Source: Balanoglossus misakiensis (lineage: Eukaryota; Hemichordata). Taken from it: DNA of 64,000 nucleotides. The translations under genes and the position numbers were made by a program. The stretch covers positions 9,982,001 to 10,046,000 of the forward strand of contig CM082580.2 in assembly GCA_040954595.2 (NCBI GenBank), read 5' to 3'. The notes under the pieces are model-generated. The model saw nothing but the letters and a program-made list of their open reading frames with translations. It was not told the DNA's origin and searched no databases. Below, one piece after another: positions 11,900 to 23,215 of the stretch; position 1 is the stretch's first letter; each line of letters begins with the position of its first letter.

Positions 11900-12080
11900 T
11901 GACCGCGATGCTGTGCGCTTGAGCAAGGCACGACAGGTGAATGCACGTTGATTGGAGGCATCTTTTTGTTTTCATAGCAGCTGATACCGGTTTCGGAAAA
12001 AAAGTCCCCTTTGTAATTTCAACACCAAACACCTGATACGGCACAGTCATCCTGTGGTCCGCAGGTACGAGTGATCAACC

Positions 12081-14693
12081 ATGAATACAGCAGTGTTCCT
12101 TGTCTTGCTTTGCCTTCCATTTGGAATGGATGCAGCAAAAAGCCGGGAAAAGCGAGAAGGTAAGGCGTGGTACATCTGTGTTCACCGCAAATAAATAAGA
12201 CGAAAATGTTCGATTGACGCCCATCAAGTAATACACGTATTAGCTTCTTTTTTATCTAGTCCACAGCACGCGTGGTTCTTTATATCTTTTATCTTAGCCA
12301 AAGCAATTTCGCTGGCCAGCAGTTACATTAAAAATATGGCAATCGCGTCAGTTTCAATAAGTTTCTTTTTTATATCCAAAACATGTGTCCCATGCTTGTT
12401 ATTTGCCAATTGATTGGTTCTTTCGAATGACAAAGGCCCCGTGAGACTTTTTACAAAAAAGATCAGAGCAGAATCTATTCTGACGCACGCAAACTGGGCG
12501 GCTATCGTTCCAAACCAACCCCGCAAGGGTGTTTCTTTACAGATAATCGTTTGATCTCTCGCCGTTTATTTTACAGGAGAGTCGTACACTTTTGGAGCCC
12601 CACCAGTGTGCCTGGGGTACCCGCCACAGACAATTGGGATTCCCGGGTACGGGTACCTTCCCGACCCCTGTACAAGGGTGGGAGACTCTTTCGGGAGTAT
12701 ACTCAACTCCGACACGTGCATTCCACCCGGGAAAGTAATAAGCTGCAATGAAAGAGATCCCGTTGATGGCGAGGTAATTAATATAGTGTGATTAAAAATT
12801 CGAACGAATTGACCTCTTCCAAATCGTCAGTCCACAAAAGTGATCTGCTACGAGACATACTGTATGGTACGAACCGTCTACCGGAACCGAAGATTTGATA
12901 GAAATATGTACAATGTTGATATGCACTAAATTTTCCCTTACGATTTTACATAAAATGAGCGTCAGTGATACGAATCTTTTAGTAACGCCAACGTTTACGA
13001 TTTAAACAGCTTTGGCTTGGCCGGGCACCTTTCTGCAACACCAAGCCCACCGACTGCACCGACCTGGGAATGGACCACGTCACTTCTGCAGACTGCGATG
13101 GAAGAGACGGCGACTGTTGCTGGTCAGGAAAGAAGCAGTTATGTCAGCCAAATGCAGGAACCCCACATAACGTCAGAGTTCCCGATGAAAATGACGGTAA
13201 GAACAATACATGTAATATACTATAATAGTTATTATAATCGATGGTCGGTTTCTGAACGAGCATTTAAAGCAAATCTAAAGACCTTTAACATATTACATGT
13301 AAATGAAATTTTAGGGATGAATTAAATTAAATGCAGATTGATTGGACCAAAAGTGTTTAATCCTTGTCACATGTTTATCTATACGAATGTTTTCTATTGG
13401 GGATATAGTTAGTTCTGCTCCAAATCTAATGAAACGTGATTGGCACATATGTTTATCTCACTAGGATATTATTTTACTAAGAGACTTTTAGTATTGCTCA
13501 TCCACGTAATGCTCATCCAGAACCCAACATTGAGCATTCATTTTCGTGAAGTTTATTTGCTAGTTTGAATCATAGACGCTGGATTATCACATTCCTTCAT
13601 ATTGGATTCTTTGTCTTCAGGTTCAGATAATGCCGTGTGTCAGGTGTTTAGTTTTTCAACCTGCAAGCGATGTTCCGGAAGACGCAAGCTTACTCTGTCC
13701 GGCGACAAAGCCCGGTGCGTGGCTCCGAGGCTGCGGCGCCGTGCAGAACCAACGCCGGCCACGTCTCTGTCGGTCGTCACCTACAACGTATACGAAGTGC
13801 CGTTTGAAGTCGGCTATGCTGCCCAGAAGGAGAGGCTCTGTCGCATTCCGAAACGACTCTTGGAGACGTTGCCCGAAGTCGACGTCATCGCTTTTCAAGA
13901 AGTGTTTTTGGGAGGGTGCGCGCCAGAATTCGGCGTATCTCTGAGGGAGCTCTTAAGGAGGAATGGATTTCGGTACTCCACGGCCACTGTCGGCGACCGT
14001 CCGGGCGAGGGCCGGCCGTACAACGGCGGGGCTTTCATAGCTTCAAGATGGCCAATCAAAGCTTCCGACACTGACATTTTTACAGTTGTCAACGTGCAAG
14101 AAAAGGATGTAGTTTTTGCCAAGGGTGTCGTGTACGCAAAGATCGCCAAAAAGGTGGACGGAAAGCGCATGCTGTATCACATCTTCAACGCTCATTTCCA
14201 AGCCAATAGAGGTGTCGAGAACGACGCAGTGCGCGTCAAGCAAGCCGAGCAGATAGCAAGATTCAAAGAGTCAAAGAACATCCCGCCCGAACAACCAGTC
14301 ATCTATGCCGGAGATTTCAACGCTGACCACTTCAACAGTAGTGCAAACGTGGAGGCCATGTTTGCAGAGTCTGCTTTGAAGGCTGTCGTGCCAGATATAG
14401 TCGGTGAGCTGGTCACTACCTGGGACCCAACCATGAACGGTCTGTTGGCAGCATCCACGCATCCACCAGAGTGGTTGGACTACGTGGTCACTTCCAATGA
14501 TCACCTTCAGCCATCTTCAGCCAGTCAGCAAGCTATCCGACTCCTCTCCGACGATCCAATCTATTTCTGTATTCCTCCCGGTACCACACTGCCATATTAT
14601 ATCTTCATCCCACCAAACCCATCACAGTGTTTGGCTGTAACCGACCTCTCTGACCACTTCCCTGTTCTTGGAAAATTCGAATTTGAAATCTGA
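12081..14693 (+). CDS. Secreted sphingomyelinase-C-like phosphodiesterase (EEP superfamily)
   Basis: Four coding exons: 12081-12159, 12577-12773, 13010-13196 and 13621-14693, phase-consistent, giving 511 residues. The N-terminus is a signal peptide (TAVFLVLLCLPFGMDA) followed by basic residues (KSREKRE). Residues about 30-185 are Cys-rich. The catalytic domain (about 203-511) lies wholly in the last exon and has the endonuclease/exonuclease/phosphatase motifs: VTYNVYEVP (Asn210), IAFQEVFLGG (Glu248), FNAHFQA (His346), YAGDFNAD (Asp386/Asn388) and TDLSDHFPV (Asp499/His500). The LGG after the Glu motif, the HFQA motif, LDYVVTSNDHLQPSS and the SDH ending fit secreted bacterial sphingomyelinase C better than animal SMPD2/SMPD3, which carry membrane segments; none is seen here apart from the signal peptide. 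Hydrolysis of sphingomyelin to ceramide and phosphocholine is inferred from family; substrate is untested. An AATAAA is at 14952-14957. Confidence 0.88.
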
Positions 14694-15574
14694 TGTGTGG
14701 AAAAATCCTCAATTTATCTGTTATCGGTGACACTTCTTACAGTTTTCATTGAAATCTGATGATGGAAGTCCCTTTTTCATCACGAAGCATTGAGACATTC
14801 TACACCTTCAGTGATAAAATGTAATTTTATCGTAATTAACAATGAACATAAACATTTGTGAAACCCCAGGAGCGTACATGTTATACAGTCACATGACTTC
14901 AATGAACACATGTGCAAATGCATCATTCTATGTATTCTTACAAAATTATGAAATAAACCAACTGCTAGACTCTTGAATCCTTCACAAGATAAATCTAAAA
15001 CTCACATTAATTTCTCTTCTTTTAAGATGACAATAAACTGGGATTTGACCCCTGACACGGTTTCATTTTTGCTTTGACCCCCTAGCACCAAGTTTTGCCA
15101 TGGCACACGAAGAAATTTGCGCAAAATGCTACGAGAATAAGGCATGCCTGGGTCTTTGGTCTTGGTATGACAGAGTGGCCGCATTGTATCACATGGCAAA
15201 ACATAACAGTGTTTGTTCTTGTACCACATTGAGGAATGTCTTCATAATGCACTTATTAGATATACAGGCATCACCTTTAAGTTGAAACGATGTGGGATGC
15301 GAGGTAAGTGGATTGAGCTGGGAGATATACCTCTCCTCATATACCACCACAACACAATCCTTCAGCTATCTTAAAATTAAAATCCCAGTCTGTCATTCTG
15401 GGGTGGGGACACCAATACAAGCGGGTTTGCCAAGGACCACTGGCAATAACTTAAAGGACAAAATGATGAAGGTGGCGATATTATCTCAAATAAGCCACCA
15501 AGCAAAAATAACCACCATGTTTTCAAGAGCAGACGAGGACTTCAACGTTGAACACCAGCAAATTAGAGATAAGT
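14694..15574. other. Convergent 3' spacer between the sphingomyelinase-like gene and NSFL1C
   Basis: The plus-strand gene ends at 14693 and the minus-strand gene at 15575, so this 880 bp holds both 3' UTRs. AATAAA at 14952 serves the left gene. No clear minus-strand hexamer is seen for NSFL1C. The short ORFs have no recognisable content. Confidence 0.55.
14952..14957 (+). promoter_or_regulatory. Polyadenylation signal, sphingomyelinase-like gene
   Basis: AATAAA 259 bp after the stop codon on the coding strand, in AT-rich 3' flank. Confidence 0.55.
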
Positions 15575-18439
15575 CTATTTCAGTCTTTGAACAATGACGG
15601 CGTTCATCAGATTGGCTTGAGCCAGACTTTGATTTTCGTCCGTCAGTTCCTTGTTTGGAAACGTCGTCATCAGCGCAAAGGGTTGACTGCCGTACTGTGG
15701 CCGTGAGCTGAATCAGGTGTTAAGGATGGTGAATACATTTGGACAGGGATTGAAGCATCAGACCATGCCGGGAGAAAAAGAAGCTTTGAATTCCAGTATT
15801 TCATAAAACTATTAAAGACGACACAGTTCAAATTGACTTGTGTTTTGCAGGATTCAAACCCAGACCTACTATACCAAGTCGTGTGGAAAGCAAGTTGGCG
15901 CTCGAAGCTTCTCAGTCAAACCCACATACCTGAAACTGTTTCAATAGCCAATTAACTTATTTCAATGGCTGAATAACTTGCAACTTGTAGCTAATGTGAC
16001 ACAATCCTGATATTGTGTGAATCTTTCTGACAAGGATACTCTAGTAGAAATCTTCTGACGTCACCAACTGTGTGTGTGTGGTTGAATTTCTGCACTAACC
16101 TAGAAATCAGAAAAATAAGGACAGCTGTCACACTGGACAGTGAGATGATCGGATTGATTCAGTTTTAAAGGGTGGCATTTGTAAACTGTGCTGATGGTTA
16201 TACAAGAACTCTTGCAACATTTGAAAGAGGAGTGATATACATTTCATGTACTTACTTTGAGCTATCCGCCAATCTTATTTGTAGTGTGGTCATGGGTTGG
16301 GATTCATCTAATTGCACAGCGGTTGAGGGCGCACTTGCAGCTGCCTGGCTGGATGCAGGAGCTGGGCTGCTTATCACATTCGGAGTGGGGCTGAAGTAGA
16401 AGAAAGTCTGAATGAATTCTCTCTGGTCTGAATAATATTCAAGAGATCAACTTAACAAATTGAAAGTCACATATTTCATGAGAACAGTGACCCTAGTAAA
16501 ATTGGACAAACACACTTATTAATCTGGCAATTTTCTCTTGAACTTGGACACCAAAAAGGCACATTTGTCTCTGATTATTGAAGGCATATGCATCCTTCAA
16601 GGAGTCAACCCACACAGGTATGTGTCGTACCTGCCCAGTTTGTGTCCCGCACCACCAAATGGCTTCAGTGTCGGTGGTGGAGGCCTATACTCTTCATCCC
16701 GATGATCTTCCATGTCCAGATTCACTTGCCCACCTTTGGCAAGTCGAACGAGTTCTCTTGGTATTTCCCTGAAAACAAAAATCCAATGAAAATGGTTCAG
16801 AGTTTATATTTAAATGTCAGATTTAGATCCGAGATGCCTTCACATTGTGAATCTGTCGTCTGATGACACAACAGTTTGATCAAAACAAAAGACTAATTTC
16901 CTCACCCATTTGTGACAGAATTAAGGAATGCAGCATTCTTCGGGTCCTTGTATGACCTCATCTCTTCATCGTTGACTGTGAAGCCGTTCTTCCAAAGTCT
17001 CAGTACAACATCCACCTGATTGACACGAGAAAAAATTCCACAAATAAAAAAAAATTACAATACTTTCAATTTTACTGAACGTACATATTAAAACACTGTT
17101 TAATAAGATCTACTTACATCTTTGGGTTTGGATTTGAAAGCGCCAGCTGTTCCTGCCACGGGCACTGTATCCCCTCCCTCCGTATCTCCCAGCCTGTAGC
17201 CGGCCCCTCTGAAGGCGGAGTCTGGAGTCCGACTGGTGCTTGGAGCTGGTGTGCCTGCTTCCACTTCCTGAGCTCCGTGACTGCAACGACAACATTCCAT
17301 GGTCATTTTTGCATGAATCTCATTGGCGAAATTCTCAGCATGCGCATGTGATACCAATTTATCAACTTCTGGACACATGCAGATGAAGTAAGGTTTCTCA
17401 TGAATTTAAGGCTATGTATGGTTTATTCAGGAATGTAAAAGAAATCATACTTACTCTTTTGCTGATTTAAATATTTCATCAACAATTTTGTCTGACTTTT
17501 TCTTTCCTGGTCCAACAATCTGTTGCCCACTGAGAATGAACAAAATTTGATTACCTTTATTTATAACATTTTTTTAGTTGATTTTATTTACACCGAGCGA
17601 TAAATCCTGCAAAGGTGACTGCAATCAAGTTTGACACAACACAAGAAGGGTGTTACCACATTTCCATACTAACCTTCCTCCCCTTTCTGACCCCCCGGCA
17701 TAAAACGTCTGCCCCTCATCTTCACTGCTGTCGCTCTCTTCACCTGGCTGCATGTCGGACAGAGTGGTGAACCGCGAACTTTTTTTCAAATATGAAACAA
17801 AAAGGGCTAAGTGTTAGAAAGTGTCACATCACTGATTATATGAGGTTATTACGAAAATACTGCAAAGTATGCACTCGGACTCAAGCAGGAAGAATTGTTA
17901 ATGGAGACATTTGCAAAAGTGATTCGAATCTGAATAAAATAACAACGCAAGAACCCAATGCATCATCCAACTTACCCAGAAGTCCTGGACGATTTTGGTT
18001 TCGATTTTGATTCAGATTCAGCTGCAGGCTGTGGTGGATCCGGTTCACTGTACTCCCTATGGGGCTGAGCTGGTAAAGTGTCTGGTGTATCTTCCATGTC
18101 GCCAGTGTCATAAAATGACGCTATTGCTACCTGTGAGGACATTGAGAAAGGAATCTTAGAAACTCATTTCCCTTTGAATCAAGCAGTCAGCTGGTCCATA
18201 GAGGCCGGACTGAAATAGCCAACGGTAGCATGCATGGATATTGTCATGTCATCACGTGTAAGCGTTTCAGCGTGTTATCGTATATTTTAACCCCGAATTT
18301 AATGAATAAAAGATCCGATTCTGCTGGTCATTGTTACCTGAAGTTGCCACCCTGATGATTCGAGGTAAAACTGTGCCCTGTCGCCATCACATCCAGTAAT
18401 ATTTATAAACTCCGCAACCATCTCATTGTGATCCGCCAT
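15575..18439 (-). CDS. NSFL1C: NSFL1 cofactor p47 (p97/VCP adaptor)
   Basis: Ten coding exons on the minus strand: 18439-18338, 18130-17976, 17778-17674, 17529-17455, 17280-17118, 17015-16906, 16768-16631, 16390-16256, 16099-16040 and 15707-15575. All phases match, giving 391 residues (human p47 is 370). The start [16 protein letters not shown] fits the family; an in-frame ATG 45 bp upstream is possible but less likely. Domains: UBA (about 1-45, with [15 protein letters not shown]), an acidic linker with [10 protein letters not shown] and [26 protein letters not shown] (about 200-270, with [15 protein letters not shown] and [11 protein letters not shown]), and UBX (about 313-391, with [26 protein letters not shown] and [13 protein letters not shown]). 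In the family, p47 binds p97 through UBX and guides it in Golgi/ER membrane fusion and ubiquitin-dependent processes. The ninth exon is only 60 nt and its donor (gtatcc) is weak, but it gives the conserved DSRP junction. Confidence 0.95.
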
Positions 18440-18698
18440 TTTGACTTCCTGGTTTGTCTGTTTGTTCTCGCTTCTCACCTCCACTCTCGCAGAAATGTTT
18501 TCAAGCTTCCCCCTCTACGTTGCTTTCAAAGACAATGTCAGAGAGTCGACTTGAAATGTGCTGGTCCCCAGTGTCATAGTCATTTGGCGGGATTATAAAA
18601 AAAAATCACACATCAAGGAATGGAATTGTTATGCTTTGTTTATTTCTGCTTGTGGAAGTTTTAATTGGAATGCGGAATCGAGTTCAACGTAGTCCAGT
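18440..18698 (-). promoter_or_regulatory. Short spacer: acyl-CoA synthetase 3' end and NSFL1C promoter region
   Basis: Only about 260 bp separate the acyl-CoA synthetase stop (18699) from the NSFL1C start (18439), both on the minus strand. A minus-strand AATAAA at 18638-18643 lies 56 bp after the upstream stop. Cleavage there would leave about 180 bp for NSFL1C promoter and 5' UTR. Confidence 0.5.
18638..18643 (-). promoter_or_regulatory. Polyadenylation signal, acyl-CoA synthetase gene
   Basis: Plus-strand TTTATT is AATAAA on the coding strand, 56 bp beyond the stop, which would give a very short 3' UTR. Confidence 0.55.
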
Positions 18699-21600
18699 TC
18701 ATTCATGCGTCTTCTTCCATTCTTTATCCCGCAGTATATATCTTAGGGTCTTGCCGCTAGCAGTCTTGGGTAATTCGTCTAAAAATTCGATCTGTCAAGA
18801 GAAAAAAGAGGTTTTATAAAGGAAAACACAACATGTAATCAAATGGAACCTACGAGGCAGTGTCCAATACTTGCCATTTATAGCAAGCGAACACTTGTGG
18901 TAAAAATGAAATCTGATCACGACAAAACTCACCTGTCTTGGGTATTTGTATGGTGCTGTTATCTTCTTCACATGATCTTGTAATTCTTTAATCAGTTCAT
19001 TTTCATCGCGGTCTCTGTGTTGTAAGGATCGAACCACGAAGGCCTTCACGATCTACGTGAGTGACCAAAAGCAAGAAAAATAAGTTAAAACGTTAAGTAG
19101 CATGTACATTTTACTCTGAGAAAAAAAAATACATAACACAAGAACAAACCACAAAAACAGATATAGTTTTTCTCTCCTACCGCGCCTCTGGTTTCATCGG
19201 GACTGCTGACAACTGCCGCTTCGGCTACAGCCGGATGCTCCAAAAGGGCGCTTTCTACTTCGAATGGACCAATTCGATATCTGCCAAATACAGCCAGTGA
19301 TTACAAATGTAAACCGTATAGTTTCACTCTGGTGAGCTGGCCTCTCGAATTTATTCGAATACTCTCAGTCAAAGGTTCTAATTCTACTCTAGGACATGGC
19401 TATCGCCTAAAACTGTGTTTCTTTGTGTGAATTTTATCATCCCCAACCTTACTCCCATTTACACAAGAAAAAAAAGCAGCAGATGGAATATTGGTAGGCA
19501 TACATATATCAAACAAACGATACAATTCGCGTCTGTCTGAGTCTTGATGACAGAAAAATCTGAATGTGTGACTGTCATTACCCCGCCGATATGATGACTT
19601 CATCCTTTCTGCCAACAAACCAAAAGTAGCCATCTTCGTCTCGATAAGCCTTGTCACCTGTGAGGAAAAAGTCACCAGCAAAAGCAGCCGCTGTGCGTTC
19701 TTCATCGTCCTGGAGTATGAAAATGGAAATATGGTGAAAATCGATGATGGTCTGTACTAGCCAACCAGACTAGACTCGGACATTAATGTGGTTAAGTTGG
19801 TCGGTCCGTATATTTTTTTTTCGTCCGTCAAATAAAACAAAATACTTACCAGATACCGTGTAAATATGCCCAATGGTTTCTCTGGTTTGACCTTCACGGC
19901 GATTTGACCTTCCTCGTTGGCAGGCAGTTCGTTTCCTTCGTCATCCACGATACGGACATCCATACCGGGGCTGGCAACTCCCATGGAACCCAGTCGTCGT
20001 TTCACAACGGGATACGTTGCACACAGACAAGTCTTGAAATTGTCAAACAAAGAAGCATCGTCGTCACTATCATTGCCATCATCGTCATCTCATCAGTGTT
20101 ATGATAACAAAACGAAACATTTCCATCGTTTTCTTGATAATTAGCAACTAATTCAGCCAATAAACACATCCGGTAATGTGGAAATGTGTTAAGAAATTGC
20201 CCTTTTGTAATAAAGCAAGTTATTACAACTCACGGATTCTGTTTGGCCATATGCTTCATAGATAGTCATACCAGTTGCATTTTCCCAAATGCGGACAACT
20301 TCTGGATTCTGATAGAGAACAGACACCAATTATCAATTAAATGCCCCCATACATGCCTTCTAATTGGTTCCAATTCCTTTCGTAAATCACCGATAACGCA
20401 TCATTTCCACAAACATTAACACTTTTGGTAAAACATATCGTTTGCCAAAAATCACATGTAATGTGAATGCATTACCACAGCCATATCGCCATGCCCGAAT
20501 GTCACAGAACATCACCTTACAGGTCATTATTTTTCTATTCCTAGAAGCGATACGTTTTATTTCCCTTACTAGCGGCTCGCCTCCGCTAATTGTCCGACGA
20601 AGATGCGTAAATTTAAAACGCGAGAGATCTTCTTGCACCATGATACGGATAGCCGTTGGCGGCGCACAGAATACCGAGATTGGGTACCGTTGCAGAACCT
20701 GGGTATAACGAAATTAAAACTGATTAGAATGGGTTTGAACGACGGGCAAACGTGTTCAAATGCTGAAGACAGAGCGACAAAGTCGGGAGGAATTAATATT
20801 TCTAGACATTATAAGCATGAGAATACCTGCAGAGTATAAACCGGATCGAACTTTTGGCGTTGGTGAGCAAACACGCAAGCGCCGAAGATCCAAGTTATAT
20901 AAATATAACTGAATGCGGCTTTGGCCCAACCAGTGTCTGCCACCGTGTAGAAGATATCACGACTTGTCAGAGACATAAAGTACCTGTAATGACAAACTTC
21001 AACATCAGAAATAACGCGTTTGTCTCTCTCCCGAAATCCCAAAATCCCAGAACACGATATATTTTATGTACAAACAACAGGAACATTGGTCTTACTTTCC
21101 GGTGGGAACGTGTCCTATGCCGTAGCTAGCGTGGGACTGTTCAACCATCTTTGGTTTTCCAGTTGTTCCACTGGTGAAAAAGACCATCGAGGGATCACCA
21201 CTTTTCGTTCGAACGGGCTGGATGAAGACAATTATTAAGAAAGGGAAACACACCCTAAGTTGCGAAGACTTCACGATATGTCAGGCTATAGCGAATGCGC
21301 AGTCATTCAATGTCAGAATATCACTAATACCGCACGCCAGAATTTCAACTCAAGTGATTATGAAAGCAAATGTCACGACTCTCTGAATCATCAGTTGTCT
21401 TACCTCGAAACTGTCGCCTGCCTTCTCGTACAATTCATTGAAATTCAGCCAACCCGACCTGAACGGGAAAAAGGAAAGGCGTCTTCTTTAACAGTGCCAC
21501 AGCAAATTGTGGTCTTAAAAGTTATACAGGTATGCACAACGCCATGATCATGGGCATTTGGCAATATTTATGTTCATATATCTGAGTTTACAAAATGGAT

Positions 21601-23215
21601 TATATTACTTCTGAGGCAGTGCTATTGAATAAATCGTATACATGTAGGCCCCCTACCTTGATTCTTCTCCGCATTTTGGTATCAGAAGTTTACATCTGAG
21701 ATTAGGACAACTTTCGATAATCTGTATAATAAGCATGCATGTACACACAAAATCGAAAATTAGTTCTTGTATGATATTGCATTGCCTTGCATACCAGCAT
21801 TATCCTCGATCTCTTGAGCAACAAGACAATCCTGATCCACATTTATCATGAATATCCATGTTCATTCTTGAAAAGTGACCCAAATGAAGTAATTTGACCT
21901 CACCTGATCCACCATCTCTGCATGCTCGTTATCAGTTACGATTGTTGTTGCCTTGGAAACAGTCAATCTATATTCGATATCCGCAGCCCTCAACTGAACG
22001 GAACCAGGGAAGATAATAGCTCCTTTGAAATAAAGCAAAAAATATCACATGTGATATATTTATCATGGACAAAAAGATCTGTGGACCGAGGTATATCATT
22101 ACCAATGAAGATTAAGAGACCGATGAGGAAAATAGATGAGGTAAGGATCGTCAATTTCCAGCAGCCCACCCCCCTCATAATAACTGAAACCTCCCTTACC
22201 AATTCTGATACAGCTAATGTATACAAGCCACCATTCAAGAACCCGGCCTAAGATGAGGGTTACTCGGTCGCCTTTCTTCAAACCACAATCCTGAGTCAGC
22301 AGATTTGCTGTCCTGTGTAAGACGCAATAAGCAGAAAACCGAGAATACATTGCCAATTGCAAGCTTGTCACTTTGACAGTCCGAGACTAGCTTACTTTGA
22401 AATACAACCATAGTTTTACCAGTATAAAATAAATTTCAAAAGGTGCTGTAAACTTGGATTCGATGATTCTTTGGCTTAGTACCTTTTAGACTTGGTGCTG
22501 ACATCTTGGAAAGACCACTTAATTTCATCGCCATCGTCGTTTAGCCAGTGCAGAGCGGGTATCTTGGTGTCGCGTTCCCCGTTCTGTTAGTAAAGTAAGT
22601 TGAATGAAATAAGTATGGATAATTTCAACATTTTTAGAGACCAGTGTCATCTACATGTTACCAGGACAACGTAACCTAGCTTCATGACCCTAGTCTCATC
22701 ATCCGGATGTCTGTCGCATCCCTTCAGATAAATGGAGCCTAATAGATTTTATTTCTGAAGGTAAGACAATAAACTACATGCACCAACAATTTATAGTTTA
22801 CTGGTCTATGGTGGCAATACATATGGCAGCACTATACCTGTTCTTTCTCGGCCCACTTGTCGATTACATCGGTTGCAAAATTGAAGTATTCTGGTACTTC
22901 CCATTTGAAGTTTTCCCTCTCCTTTTGAAAATCAGCGTATCCGGTTCCTGACACTGCAGTGCAAAGCGACCTCGGGTATCGATCAGTCGGGCCCAGACGT
23001 GAAACACTTTGGTTGTTGTGCAATGATGTCAAAGCCCGGTTGCCAGCACTCCAATAGCTATAGCAATACTGTGTTTCCGTTGAAAACGACTTGCGGGTTT
23101 GTTCTTGTACTGGAACAAGCGCCAGGCGACATTGGTTCGACAGAGATTTTGAGGCAGCTGTTATGGATCGAGGAAGCTGCAGTTTCCCCAGGGTCATCAA
23201 AATACTGTATGCCAT
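18699..23215 (-). CDS. Mitochondrial medium-chain acyl-CoA synthetase (ACSM family)
   Basis: Fifteen coding exons on the minus strand: 23215-22838, 22583-22483, 22312-22200, 22022-21904, 21721-21657, 21458-21404, 21217-21096, 20983-20827, 20698-20570, 20308-20234, 20032-19850, 19709-19582, 19280-19181, 19052-18933 and 18791-18699. All junction phases agree, giving 645 residues. The ATG at 23215 opens a basic, Ser/Thr-rich, acid-poor stretch that looks like a mitochondrial presequence. Before the family-like segment ([21 protein letters not shown]) the N-terminus is about 100 residues long, some 60 more than usual. Signatures: AMP-binding loop TSGTTGKPK (292-300), YEAYGQTES (430-438), [11 protein letters not shown] (542-552), and the catalytic Lys629 in PKTASGKT. 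The order and [16 protein letters not shown] place it with ACSM ligases, which form acyl-CoA from medium-chain fatty acids or xenobiotic carboxylates using ATP. The exact paralogue (ACSM1-5) cannot be chosen. It ends about 260 bp upstream of NSFL1C on the same strand. Confidence 0.93.

Larger units (their letters stand above)
9815..12080. other. Spacer between DNAJC1 and the sphingomyelinase-like gene
   Basis: It begins with the DNAJC1 3' UTR (to about 10510). It then holds a G15 homopolymer and C/G-rich interspersed repeat (10580-10735), degenerate copies of a gagatagccgattaaa motif (11286-11632), a cluster of near-palindromes built on AAAGTCCACGG (11787-11862) and a nuclear-receptor-like half-site pair (11885-11899). 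No coding region is recognised. Confidence 0.6.

Noticed and set aside
15845-15900. B-box-like GGGTTTGAATCC on the minus strand between NSFL1C exons
   Set aside because: There is no A box at the right distance and no tRNA fold. It may be SINE debris but is too weak to call.
18440-18484. Upstream in-frame ATG extending NSFL1C by 15 residues (MEVRSENKQTNQEVK)
   Set aside because: Family members start at the MADHN-equivalent Met directly before the UBA domain, and the extension has no family-like sequence.
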